From NCBI GenBank assembly GCA_027923505.1, contig BROI01000005.1, forward strand, positions 124,001 to 188,000: DNA of 64,000 bases. Direction: 5' to 3'. The stretch comes from Mayamaea pseudoterrestris (lineage: Eukaryota > Bacillariophyta > Bacillariophyceae > Sellaphorales > Sellaphoraceae). The position numbers and the translations under genes are program-made. Below the pieces are notes generated by a model that was not told the DNA's origin, made no database searches, and saw only the letters and a program-made list of their open reading frames with translations. Of the stretch, positions 10,662 through 19,780 are shown piece by piece. The first letter of the stretch is position 1. Each line of letters opens with the position of its first letter.

Positions 10662-11939
10662 CTAAGCCTGTCGAACATCTGCATCATCGACTTCAGAAAC
10701 GGATTGTGATGGCATGACATCCGTCAGGTGCTCATTGATCGGCAGTATGGCGTCACCGCCACCCTGCGCCGCCCATGGGAGATAAGTCTCCCTTGGCGCC
10801 GCCAACACATGCCAACTTGGCGTTACGGTTAGCCGTGGCTGCCAGCTACCATTTGAGCGCTGACTTGCATTGCTACTGCCTCCATACGACAATGGCACTA
10901 ATCGACCATCGGAACCAATCGTATATAGTGATGGCACGCTCCCGCTATTACCACTAAACGCCATGGCAAGCTGCTGCTGCTGCTCATTTTCATTCTGCAT
11001 TAATCGCTCCGGCAAAACGTCGGTATATTCTTGTCGACAAATGGGGCAGTGTTGCTTCTTGCTGAGCCATCCAATGATGCATTCCGTGTGAAAGACGTGC
11101 GGGCAGTGCGACGACCACGTGACGCGTTCGCCAGGTTCGTATTGCGACAAGCAAATGGCGCACATGGAGGTAACGTTGCGGCCGATTGGTAATCGTAGTA
11201 GCAGTCGATTGGATTCTTCCGCGCCGTCGTTAATGTCGTAATCGATTAAATGTGGGTTGTTCAATCCGCTTTCAAGATCTGTGCGTGCGACTGGCGGCGT
11301 CGTATCATTAACAGTCGCCAGAGCGCCATCTTCTTCCGCGAGCTGCTCTTTTAATGCCAGACGAGTCGTTGCATTGTCGTTTACATCATGTTGAGCCTCC
11401 GTATCGTCTACATCACCAGCAGTAACATCCATCAAGTCATTTTCCGTAACAACCATACTCGTTGCCTGCAATGACTCTGCCAACACTTGTTTACGCATGA
11501 CTGCGTTCGCTTCACTATGCGCCTGCTGCGTCTGCGTCCAGGCGAACCAATGGTTGCGCAGCTGCAGTTGCGTGGCAGCATGCTGTGTTGCGGCGCTGCG
11601 ATCCATGGCGCGCCGCCGCCCAAAGGCGCAGCAGGCGGGAACGACGCAGCAAAGCAGCAGAAACAAGTACCACGCCAAGAATGCGACAAATTCAAATGCT
11701 TCATTGTCGGTAGAGTCGTTATTGTTGTTAGTGTTGGTGCCATTTTTTGTTGCGTTCGTGCCATTGCTGCTGCTGTCAGTTTGGTTATAAGTGCTGTTGC
11801 TGGATGCGCCTGTCGCGTTTTCACTGCCAATCTCCATCGTCGTGCTTTCATTCTGCTGACTAGCAGCGAAAGCCTGCATCAAAAAGGCTGCCAGCCAACA
11901 TATTTTTGCCAGCGAAACGTTTCGGTTCATCATTTTCAT
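10662..11939 (-). CDS. Membrane-anchored RING-H2 ubiquitin ligase (copy 1)
   Basis: Single exon, 425 aa, ATG at 11939. A signal peptide (ICWLAAFLMQAFAAS) is followed by an Asn/Ser/Thr-rich luminal segment of about 60 residues with many N-x-S/T sequons, then one membrane helix (FVAFLAWYLFLLLCCVVPACCAF), then the cytosolic part. The RING-H2 finger reads CAICLSQYEPGE ... CPHVFHTECI ... CPICRQ, as in ATL/RNF-type E3 ligases that transfer ubiquitin from an E2. A Gln-rich linker and a tail with a Pro/Trp segment (TPSWHVLAAPRETYLPWAAQ) follow; that segment is missing in copy 2. Convergent with the aldolase and divergent from the methyltransferase gene. Substrates are unknown. Confidence 0.88.
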   Translation of the reverse strand: MKMMNRNVSLAKICWLAAFLMQAFAASQQNESTTMEIGSENATGASSNSTYNQTDSSSNGTNATKNGTNTNNNNDSTDNEAFEFVAFLAWYLFLLLCCVVPACCAFGRRRAMDRSAATQHAATQLQLRNHWFAWTQTQQAHSEANAVMRKQVLAESLQATSMVVTENDLMDVTAGDVDDTEAQHDVNDNATTRLALKEQLAEEDGALATVNDTTPPVARTDLESGLNNPHLIDYDINDGAEESNRLLLRLPIGRNVTSMCAICLSQYEPGERVTWSSHCPHVFHTECIIGWLSKKQHCPICRQEYTDVLPERLMQNENEQQQQLAMAFSGNSGSVPSLYTIGSDGRLVPLSYGGSSNASQRSNGSWQPRLTVTPSWHVLAAPRETYLPWAAQGGGDAILPINEHLTDVMPSQSVSEVDDADVRQA

Positions 11940-12457
11940 TGTCGAATTCGATTTGACGGCGCAGATGAATGCCGAGAGGTGCGAACAGTTAGTTGCAGTC
12001 GGTAAACTTTCAGCGACTTTTCTTTTTATAGCTCAGGTCACTCAATATAGTGACAGTTGCAGAAATAGTTCGTCTATAAGAAATCAAGTACTTGAGGTCT
12101 CTCTGCTGTCTCTAATTGCTTATGCTTTTACTTCATTGTGACGAGATGCTTTTGTAGCGGACTGTCGTGCCGCGCCGGCGCGCCATTTCCGTGAGTGGGC
12201 TTCCTCGGAACAGCTTCATGGCGTTCCATAGATCTCACTCACTGGTTATCTCATCCCAAATATCGAACGCTTGAGTAAAGATCATGCTGACGCAGAAGGA
12301 ACGAGTCACACATTCTTCGCATCGCTCCGGTTCTAATCTTCCTCATCGCTATTGGCATGACACCATGGTTCGATGATTCGCAACTTCGCCTGCTAGCATT
12401 GCCTCGCTTCTTGCATGAGAACATTAGAAACACGATATACATTCGCATCACTACATC
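11940..12457. promoter_or_regulatory. Bidirectional promoter RING / PCMT, copy 1
   Basis: These 518 bp separate two divergent genes. The element gccgcgccggcgcgccattt, with the 8-bp palindrome GGCGCGCC at 12177-12184, is preserved in copy 2 although nearby sequence has changed, which suggests that it matters for one or both genes. No gene seen. Confidence 0.45.
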
Positions 12458-13611
12458 ATGCGGCAGCAGCCTTGCGTCTCGCTGCTCAGCGTCTTGTTTC
12501 TCATTCATCAACAGCAGTTTAAATTACGTCGACAAGTGCACGCAGCAGACACTCGTATACAAGTTGCCTTTCAAGACTGTAATTCTATTCCAAGCAGCAG
12601 CAACAGCAATCATCAACGACCCATTGAAGCATCAAGTCCATCTCCAGAAACAATAAAAATCATGCGTTCCGCTTGGCACTGCCACGGCCGCAACCAGCGC
12701 GAGCTGGTGCAAAACTTGATGGAAGCCAACATTATTCGACACTCACAAGTCGCCCAAATCATGTCAATGGTGGATCGCAAGTACTACTTGCCCAAGCTGT
12801 CGTCGCTCTTTGGCGGTGATGCGAGTGCGGCGCTCTATCCATACGTTGATGCGCCGCAGAGTATTGGACATGGACAAACCATATCGGGTGAGTATTGATC
12901 ATGTGTGCAATTGTGGATGCAACTGTGAATGCAGGAAATATGCTTCATTGCTAACGTTCACCTGCTGCTTTTTCCATGACAGCCCCTCACATGCACGCTC
13001 ACGTACTGGAAGAGATTGTTCCTCACTTGCTTCCCGTCACGGACGATGAAGACTCGCCTGCTGCCAGCAATGATGATGAATCATCCATGCTGCAGCCTGT
13101 CAAGATTTTGGACGTTGGCTGCGGATCAGGCTACTTGACGGCGTGCTTTGGTCGTTTGGTGCACACTTCACCGCCATTGACGCCGAACAGCATCTTGGGC
13201 CGACCCGGCAAGGTGTTTGGCGTGGACATTTACCCGGAACTGGTCGCTCGATCCAAGCAAAACATTCAGTCGGGGCCAGACAAAGAGCTACTGGAGGCCG
13301 GCACGATTCAACTTATGATTGCGAACGGATGGAAGGGACTACCGAACGAGGCGCCCTTTGACGCCATTCACGTTGGAGCAGCGGCGGAGGAGCTCCCCAC
13401 GGCGCTGGCAATGCAGTTGAAAGTGGGTGGCGTGCTGATTGTACCGGTGGGACCACAGGGGGAGGCGCAAGTGCTGTACAAGGTGGAGCGAGTCAAGCAG
13501 CAGCATGAATATGACGCAAGGGAAGAGCCAGATGGTGCGTTTGATCCGTCGGATTATCGAATCAAGCAGCTGCTGGGTGTTCAATATGTGCCATTGGTTA
13601 AAGAGCTTTGA
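12458..13611 (+). CDS. PCMT: Protein-L-isoaspartate O-methyltransferase (copy 1)
   Basis: Two exons: 12458-12887 and 12983-13611 (phase 1, 95-bp intron), 352 aa. The enzyme uses S-adenosylmethionine to methylate L-isoaspartyl residues and so starts the repair of age-damaged proteins. Family motifs: WHCHGRNQRELVQNLMEANII at the start of the core (about residue 72), [23 protein letters not shown] across the splice, and the SAM-binding motif I ILDVGCGSGYL (about 185-195). DAIHVGAA and a conserved C-terminal helix also fit. An N-terminal extension of about 68 residues (MRQQPCVSLLSVLFLIHQQQ) could be a signal anchor or organelle presequence; alternatively translation starts at the ATG at 12663. 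Confidence 0.93.
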
Positions 13612-13845
13612 AGTACGTAGAAAATCATTAGTAATGGGTCCATTCTGCATGCGAGGTCGTGTACATGTTTGATCAAATATTTAGTGGATTCTCATACATG
13701 TACATAAAACTTTACAACGAATGCACGTACTAACGTACATTGAAAATTTGAGAGCGTTTTAGATTGATCACGGGCGGCGGCACATTGACTTCGTCATGGC
13801 AAGTCGTTTGATGAAATTGATAAGTCTTGTTAGTGATCCGTTCAA

Positions 13846-14955
13846 TCAATTCATTTCATCAAAATTCATATCATCGTCATCGAGATCAAACTCTTTGAAG
13901 AAATCTTCATCCACGCCAAGTAAATCATTGCCATCACCCGCCGCCATCATGCTTGCCGCCAGTGTTACATCGTCCACCATTTCTTGCTGTTGCTGCAAGT
14001 TAACGACTGGTTCTGGTCGATTCTTCTTGCTGGCAATTCCCTTTTTGGGTTTGGTAGCAGGTATATTTTCCGCTTCTAATCGCTTCTTTCGCTGTAGTTG
14101 CTGCTGCTCCTCCAACTGTTTCCTCTTGGCTTCCGCCGCTTCATTTTGTATCGCTAGTATATCCTCTGGCTTGAGCCATACTTCAGGATGCGCACTACAT
14201 ATTTGATCATCTGCATCAAACTGAATACCTTGCGGCTGCCGTCCATAGTCATCCATCCACGGCTCGTAGTTGACAATCTCCTCCGTCACCTCCTCCAGCA
14301 CCCGCGCCTGCGCATGACTACTGCTCGACGCACCCGCCTTTGGGATTTTCACCTTCTTCACCTTTTCGTCCTTGTGCAGCTGCCCCATGAGCTGCACCAG
14401 CTCCCGCTCCACCGCCGCCACGTTGCGCCGCGGCGGCGCAACGCGCTCATGCTCGCGCGCAGCAAACCGCCGCGCCACGACGCGATGCATCGGCGGCGTC
14501 ACGCCCGAGTGATAGTAGGACGGATATCCTTCAGTGGGTTGCTCCTGCGCCTCCTCGAGGGCCATGTCGTCTTCATACACGATGAGCATTTGCGCCACGT
14601 CGACGCTCTTGTAGTACATGGCGTGGTCGTGCGTCTTGTGTAGCTCGATGGGGCAGGGTAGATTGACGAGCGTGGCTGGATAGCGGGCGCCGTCGCAGCA
14701 AAACTCCCACAAGGTGCGATGGCGGGCCTCGGTTGGTTGGCACGTGACGCCTTCCAAGTCGAGGTAGGAGTCGGGAGTTAATGCTGGTGCTGCTGGAGTG
14801 TTGTTGTTGTTATTACTGTTAGCGTTGACGTTGGACGCTGCTGCTGCTGCTCGTTCCTCGCACTCCTTCATCTTGTCGCGGAGGCGAGCTTCGAGTCGAG
14901 GGACTAAAATGCGAAGAACAAGGGTTCGGTCGCGGACGGGTAGGCGGTCGCTCAT
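13846..14955 (-). CDS. TAF7: TFIID subunit TAF7 (copy 1)
   Basis: Single exon, 369 aa, ATG at 14955. The N-terminal TAFII55 domain is recognisable: RYPATLVNLPCPIELHKTHD, MYYKSVDVAQMLIVYED, and the downstream GVTPPMHRVVARRF, matching the G-x-T-P-P-M ... R-R-F block of TAF7. TAF7 binds TAF1 inside TFIID and restrains its activity before transcription initiates. An Asn-rich insert (about residues 41-52) interrupts the domain and differs between copies. The C-terminal half has a long Gln/Lys/Glu-rich helix and ends in a strongly acidic tail (EFDLDDDDMNFDEMN). Convergent with PCMT and divergent from the MAPR gene. Confidence 0.85.
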   Translation of the reverse strand: MSDRLPVRDRTLVLRILVPRLEARLRDKMKECEERAAAAASNVNANSNNNNNTPAAPALTPDSYLDLEGVTCQPTEARHRTLWEFCCDGARYPATLVNLPCPIELHKTHDHAMYYKSVDVAQMLIVYEDDMALEEAQEQPTEGYPSYYHSGVTPPMHRVVARRFAAREHERVAPPRRNVAAVERELVQLMGQLHKDEKVKKVKIPKAGASSSSHAQARVLEEVTEEIVNYEPWMDDYGRQPQGIQFDADDQICSAHPEVWLKPEDILAIQNEAAEAKRKQLEEQQQLQRKKRLEAENIPATKPKKGIASKKNRPEPVVNLQQQQEMVDDVTLAASMMAAGDGNDLLGVDEDFFKEFDLDDDDMNFDEMN

Positions 14956-15163
14956 TTTGATGCGTTAATGGAAGCTTGTAGATTGTAGCAGTCTCCTAGA
15001 AGCACGCTTGATTGAGCCATCCATGTTGCATGTTGTCGTGATCGATGTTTTGCAAGATTCATTCGTGTCGCAGTGGCAATGGCTATACCACTGCGACATT
15101 GTTTAGGTTATCGGCCGTCGCGGAGCCTGCGCGAATTTCGACGAACACATCACAAATTCCACC
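14956..15163. promoter_or_regulatory. Bidirectional promoter TAF7 / MAPR, copy 1
   Basis: Only 208 bp separate the two start codons, so both promoters overlap. The equivalent region in copy 2 is 23953-24135 (183 bp). No TATA box is evident; the accessible sequence holds inverted ccactgcgac / gtcgcagtgg-like stretches near 15070-15100. Confidence 0.45.
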
Positions 15164-16181
15164 ATGGCGACGGTTTTTGCAACGCTCAAAGAGTATTCCG
15201 ATCGACTGACGGGAACGACTGGAAGCTTAGGTGTACGTGCTAACGATTGGCTCATATGGAAACGATTATTGTAACTCTGTAGGAGAGATTAGGAGAGGAG
15301 ATATCGTCAATCAAAGAATATCTCGTGTCAATGCATCGCATATCTGGCCTCATCTTTGAGACTTTCAATGTATTGCTCAACAGTATCTTGTTATTATAGC
15401 ACTCGTCGTTGGGGGCTACCTTTATACCAGCGCAAGTTTCATGTCGTCGCAGGAGAACAATCGCGTCGTTCTGTCGACAGACAAGAACGAAAACGACGAA
15501 AACAAGGAACCGCTACGCAACTTTACCACTACTCAACTCCAAAAATTTGATGGCAACAACGACCACCCAGTCTACATGTCTGTATCTGGCATTGTCTTTG
15601 ACGTTTCAAAAGGTCGCGACTTTTACGGTCCCGGTGGTCCCTACGAGAAATTTGCTGGCTGCGAGTGCGGCGTGGCCTTGGCGAAAATGAGTTTCGACGA
15701 GGAACATTTGAACGATTTTAATGGGATTGCGCAACTAAATTTTGGAGAAAAGGCGGAACTGGAGGGATGGATTGACAAGTTTACCAACTATCGAAACTAT
15801 CCAGTCAAGGGGAGATTGGTACCCGACTCGTTACTGCCGCCTGCCGATCATGTTTGGACGGCAAACGAACTAAAGTTGCATGACGGCACGCAGGAGATTC
15901 CAACCAACTACGCCGCTGCGCCCATTTACATTGGTGCCGGGACCAAGGTGTTTGACGTGAGTTTTGGTGGCGTGTCGTTCTATGGCGCTGGTGGACCTTA
16001 CCAAAAATTTGCCGGCAAGATTGTGAGTCGAGCGCTGGCGAAAATGAGTTTGGACGATGACGACCTCGTTTCAAACGATGTGAGTGACTTGACGGAGAAG
16101 CAGCTGGGGATTATGAATGACTGGATTAAAACGTTTGAGGAAAAGAAGAACTACCCAATTGTGGGTAGACTTGAAAAGTAG
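15164..16181 (+). CDS. Double cytochrome-b5-like (MAPR) heme protein, membrane-anchored (copy 1)
   Basis: Two exons: 15164-15232 (23 codons) and 15384-16181, phase 0, 288 aa; the small first exon follows the same pattern in copy 2 (24136-24204). The start of exon 2 encodes a single membrane helix (YLVIIALVVGGYLYTSASF). Two consecutive MAPR-type b5 folds follow: GIVFDVSKGRDFYGPGGPYEKFAG and KVFDVSFGGVSFYGAGGPYQKFAG. Both keep the two tyrosines of the F-Y-G-x-x-G-P-Y motif, which in PGRMC proteins ligand or flank the heme. Each domain ends with a W-x-x-x-F ... Y-P-[VI]-x-G-R-L block. Known MAPR members act in sterol metabolism and P450 support; two domains in one chain is unusual. Stop codons of this gene and the convergent four-TM gene are 28 bp apart. 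Confidence 0.88.
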
Positions 16182-16286
16182 TGTAATGATATAGGTGTGC
16201 ATTTAGATTTTATACCGATAATATTTTGGCCGTCGCATCAGCGGATCGTGTCGAGGAAACACTATGGCTGCTGCCACTGCCCATTA
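16051..16286. repeat. Identity tract B (unit 1)
   Basis: These 236 bp match 25023-25258 without a difference. They cover the 3' end of the MAPR gene, the 28-bp spacer and the 3' end of the convergent four-TM gene. Sequence just outside differs (TTG/CTG codon on the left, aagtc/tatcg on the right). Confidence 0.85.
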
Positions 16287-17043
16287 AGTCATCCGTACTT
16301 TGTCGCATTTCTGGTACATTGGCATAGTCACCCGCAAAGGTGGCTGATGGCCTGCTACTGTTATTGTATCCGCTGCTCGTCGTGTACATTGGGTCGACCG
16401 TTCCCACTGGTTCGTACTGGTCCGCGTGCAGCTGCGATGAAAACTCCCGTCGCCCCACGGCCAGCAACAGGCAGGCGCAAAAGTTGACCCAAAAGACCAA
16501 GCCCGCCCACAGCCACACGCTGGTGGAGCGGTTGCAGTAGATGGGTGCGTCGCGACTGCTGCCGTTGTCGTGGAATCGTTCCGTGGTATTTTCGTGGCTG
16601 TCATATCCATCGCTCCGTCGATTACCACTTCCGTAGTAAGACTGCTTCGAGCAAGTTCCATATTTGAACGATTGCGACAAGACAAAGGACAGTATGGAGG
16701 CACCAATGGTAATGCCCAAAGCGACTCCCATGATGAAATCGTTCGGCGACAAGAAACTCAAGCTGGAGGAGAGTCTTCCGTTGTTCAAAATGGCCCACAC
16801 GGTGGCATTCTGCAGTATCAGAAAGAGTGACATCCATATCAAGGGAAGTGTATTGTTATTGCTGATTGATTGACTCCAGCAGGAGAGAAACAGAAACATG
16901 TTCAAAACGAATAGCAAGATCAGTAGGTGGTTCAAAATTTTGGCCATGGAATCCAAATGAAGGGCCGCGTAGGTTGTAACATCGCGGGGACAAAAGGATA
17001 AATTCTCCTCCAAACGATGTGGAAGCATGTTTCGTTGCATCAT
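16210..17043 (-). CDS. Four-TM membrane protein, unknown function (copy 1)
   Basis: Single exon, 277 aa, ATG at 17043. There are four hydrophobic helices: NHLLILLFVLNMFLFLSCW (about 38-57), LPLIWMSLFLILQNATVW (about 67-84), FIMGVALGITIGASILSFVL (about 103-122) and VWLWAGLVFWVNFCACLLLAV (about 177-197). A 50-residue polar loop with several N-x-S/T sequons lies between helices 3 and 4, and a Ser/Asn-rich C-tail of about 75 residues follows. The layout resembles MARVEL or tetraspan proteins, but I see no diagnostic motif. The first two-thirds is more conserved between copies than the loop and tail. Confidence 0.7.
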   Translation of the reverse strand: MMQRNMLPHRLEENLSFCPRDVTTYAALHLDSMAKILNHLLILLFVLNMFLFLSCWSQSISNNNTLPLIWMSLFLILQNATVWAILNNGRLSSSLSFLSPNDFIMGVALGITIGASILSFVLSQSFKYGTCSKQSYYGSGNRRSDGYDSHENTTERFHDNGSSRDAPIYCNRSTSVWLWAGLVFWVNFCACLLLAVGRREFSSQLHADQYEPVGTVDPMYTTSSGYNNSSRPSATFAGDYANVPEMRQSTDDLMGSGSSHSVSSTRSADATAKILSV

Positions 17044-17163
17044 GCTGTATTATTGTATATTGACTGTGAATGGAAGGGTAGATCAATCTGGTCGTCGATG
17101 CGAGTGATGTGTTGTGTCGTGTCGTGTCGTGTCGTTGTGAGTGGGTTTTCAATGGCTCACTTG

Positions 17164-17328
17164 TCAAATGTTTTTCTCGCTTGATACTTTGGGCAAGTCG
17201 TCTAATTCTTCCAGCAGATTCAACGCAACCTTTGCGGCTTTTAAGGCATTGTTTGAAAACCAAAGGAACTCTGGCAAGGCTTTTTTCCAACAAGTTCCTT
17301 TTTGCGTGGTCGTCGCTTGGTCGCTCAT
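17164..17328 (-). CDS. Candidate 54-aa small ORF upstream of four-TM gene
   Basis: ATG at 17328, TGA ending at 17164. The product has an amphipathic, Leu-rich helix (KKALPEFLWFSNNALKAAK, then VALNLLEELDDLPK) that looks protein-like. It lies on the same strand 120 bp before the four-TM start codon, so it could be an upstream ORF or a separate micro-gene. An intron ending in ctaacag sits just upstream. In unit 2 the start codon is ACG and a one-base insertion shifts the frame, so it is not kept there. Coding status is uncertain. Confidence 0.3.
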   Translation of the reverse strand: MSDQATTTQKGTCWKKALPEFLWFSNNALKAAKVALNLLEELDDLPKVSSEKNI

Positions 17329-17365
17329 GTCGCACTGTTAGTAAAACGTTAATCTCAGCAATAAA

Positions 17366-17607
17366 CTCACGGGATGACATCGATTGCCATGGCCTCGCTA
17401 CTTGACAATCAACCAAAATACCATTCATGATGCTATAGTAAGAGTCGTAAACAAAAGATAATCTTTATTCATGGCAACCAAAATGAAGATAGGTTGACTT
17501 AAAAATTCCAGCCCCAACAGGCCGCTCGCAAAACACCAAAATTCATGAACAAAGTATAGCACAGTTCTCGATATCGTCCAAACACAAAACAAAGTAAAAA
17601 TCTCTCT
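17366..17607. repeat. Identity tract C (unit 1), AMT 3' flank
   Basis: These 242 bp are identical to 26352-26593, the 3' flank of the intact ammonium transporter gene. They contain no coding sequence I accept, yet are better conserved than the duplicated exons. Confidence 0.9.
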
Positions 17608-17680
17608 TTAGCCCGCAGCTTCCTCGGCGATGATTGGCTTTTCGTCCGCACGAACTTCCTCATCCTGCGTCGACTTTTTC
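17608..17680 (-). pseudogene. 3' stub of ammonium transporter gene
   Basis: These 73 bp encode the last 23 residues and the stop of the ammonium transporter (ending ADEKPIIAEEAAG, versus ADEKPIVAEEAAG in the intact gene). The rest of the gene is absent because the duplication breakpoint falls here. The stub uses stop TAA with two extra T bases, while the intact gene uses TAG. It is non-functional on its own and marks the junction exactly. Confidence 0.95.
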
Positions 17681-17713
17681 CACCACGCCAGCCAGCGTGC
17701 GTTGCAGCGCGGG

Positions 17714-17719
17714 TGACGT
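17714..17719 (+). promoter_or_regulatory. TGACGT (CRE-core) upstream of aldolase 2
   Basis: Counterpart of 8613-8618, 88 bp before the ATG. Since only 127 bp of ancestral upstream DNA lies before this copy, this element is among the few promoter parts it kept. Confidence 0.35.
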
Positions 17720-17807
17720 ACGATCGTGCCGCGCACACGACCCTCGAATCCATTCTTTTGGATCTCTGGTTCATCTTTCCGGCAACTGTACTTGCTTCGT
17801 CTCCACC

Positions 17808-19562
17808 ATGGCCTCTCTAAACGAACTCGTACCTCCCGGCGTCGTCACGGGCGACAATTTGCTGGTGCTCTTCAAGCATGCCCGCGACAATGGATACGCC
17901 ATTCCGGCGGTCAACTGCACATCGTAAGTGTTTTGAAAGTTGCTTTGGTGCGATTGTTGTTCGTTCGTTCGACAGCTGCTTGTTGAACTGTTGAACTATG
18001 GAAACTACTGCTTACGAGTATGTATGCGCAAGGGATCATTGTTTTTGGCTACATAAACCTGTAACGAGCGTGTGTCTCGTCATCCGTTCCACCATGCTGT
18101 TGCTGTAATATCCTGTTGCATTAACGGCCTGTTGCTTTACACTCTTTCATCAGTTCATCGACTGCCAACGCTTGTCTGGAAGCTGCCAAAAAGGCCAAGT
18201 CTCCCGTCATTATCCAAGTCTCCAATGGAGGTGGCGCCTTTCTGGCCGGAAAGGCTGTCAAGGATCCCAACGCTGCCGCCGTTGGGTCAGTGGCGCTGGC
18301 CATGCACATTCGCTCCGTCGCTGCCTACTACGGCATTCCAGTGGTGATTCACTCGGATCATTGCGCAAAAAAGGTATGATTACTGTTGCTGGATGCTGCA
18401 CCGATTCCTCCAAGTTTTATATGACTATATCTCACACAACAAGCCTATTATAGCTCCTTCCCTGGTTCGACGGCATGCTCGACGCCGACAAGGAATTCTT
18501 CGACAAGTACGGCGAGCCCTTGTTTGGATCGCACATGCTGGATCTCTCGGAGGAGCCCGATGAAGAAAACATTGCCATTTGCGTCGAGTACTTTAAAAAG
18601 ATGGCGCCCATGAAGATTTGGTTGGAAATGGAGATTGGTATTACGGGAGGCGAAGAAGACGGCGTCAACAACGAGGGTATTGACCCGGAGAAGCTGTACA
18701 CGTCTCCCGAGCAGGTTTACTCCGTCTACGAGTCGCTCTCCAAGATTTCGCCCATGTTTAGTATTGCGGCTGCCTTTGGAAACGTTCACGGCGTCTACAA
18801 ACCGGGCAACGTCAAGCTCAGCCCCGAGCGCCTTGGCCACCATCAGGCGCACACGAAGAAAATGATTGGTAGCGGCTTGGAAAAACCAATCTTTTTGGTC
18901 ATGCATGGAGGATCTGGTAGCACGGATGATGAAATCAAGACGGCCGTCAGCAATGGCGTCATCAAGATGAACATTGATACCGACACTCAATGGTAAGTTC
19001 GCATGATCCTTGGTATGATCGTCTGTCTGTCAGTCTCGTTTTCTGATTTATTTTCTGCCAATATTCAGGTCTTATTGGGATGGTTTGAGAATCTTTGAAA
19101 AAGAGAAGCGCGATTACTTGCAGGCGCAGATTGGAAATCCAACGGGAGCAGACAAGCCGAACAAGAAATTCTACGATCCGCGCGTCTGGATCCGCAAGGC
19201 CGAGGAGGCAATGGTGACCCGCGTTGAAACTTCCATGGATAAGCTGAATAGCAAGGGAACGTATGAACCAAAGACGGAGGGTGCGACGCCCCAGCTGGGA
19301 TCCCTCAAGAATCCTAATCCCATCACGTTGGTGTGCCTTGGTGCATTACTTGGGTCGGCGGTCATGCTCATCCTCAAGAAGTAAGTCATAGCACTTGCAT
19401 AGTGCTTGTTTTTGCAGTTGAGACTGCTAACAGGAATGTCCATATTACCTGTTATATAGTATATTGACAACCACTCTCTCGGAGTTTATAAAAACGCAAG
19501 CGATTGTGCCTGTTGTTAGTACCGTGGTTGATGAATTGACGGAACTGGCGACGGAACTTTAG
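17808..19562 (+). CDS. FBA: Class II fructose-bisphosphate aldolase with C-terminal membrane extension (copy 2)
   Basis: Five exons in the same places as copy 1: 17808-17923, 18154-18373, 18454-18992, 19069-19380, 19460-19562, giving 429 aa. In the 173 residues I compared from exon 3 the two proteins are identical although the DNA differs at about 14 synonymous sites; one substitution (Val to Ile, in GLRIFEKEK) is seen in exon 4. All zinc ligands and the C-terminal hydrophobic extension are kept. The upstream region is chimeric: 127 bp of aldolase flank preceded by the 3' end of the transporter gene on the other strand, so its expression may differ from copy 1. Confidence 0.93.
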
Positions 19563-19595
19563 TTATTTGTTACTTGTGCCATGTCGTCTACGTAT
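19390..19595. repeat. Identity tract A (unit 2)
   Basis: Partner of 10259-10464: 206 identical bases spanning intron 4, exon 5 and the 3' flank of the aldolase gene. Confidence 0.85.
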
Positions 19596-19780
19596 GCATC
19601 GTATAGTCAGGGATAATTTGCTGAATATAGTCGAAGGCAAGAAGCAATCACTTCAACCTGTTTTTCAAGTAACCATACCAGAGAAGCCTGGCAAAGAATA
19701 TAAAAGATGTATGAACGTAGCTATTTCCTAGCACGCAGCCCATTAAAAGACTATAAGACATTGCATTTGAGCCTCTGTCA

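Larger units (their letters stand above)
17044..17607. other. Upstream region of four-TM gene and copied AMT 3' flank
   Basis: From 17044 to about 17365 this is the 5' flank of the four-TM gene, including a small open frame (17164-17328) and a run of gtgtcgt repeats near 17110. From 17366 to 17607 it is the copied 3' flank of the ammonium transporter gene, identical to 26352-26593. Confidence 0.7.
8580..17680. repeat. Tandem duplication, unit 1 (about 9.1 kb)
   Basis: Unit 1 runs from the sequence caccacgccagccagcgtgc at 8580, 124 bp before the aldolase ATG, to a point inside the terminal exon of an ammonium transporter gene at 17680. It carries six complete genes plus the transporter stub. 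The same succession recurs directly from 17681 in the same orientation. Coding regions are nearly identical, many intergenic stretches differ by substitutions and small indels, and some noncoding tracts are fully identical. Confidence 0.95.

Noticed and set aside
16856-17428. 190-codon minus-strand frame starting MNGILVDCQ upstream of the four-TM gene
   Set aside because: The shared start (also at 26414) lies in the identical transporter 3' flank, so its conservation says nothing about coding, and the rest differs between units.
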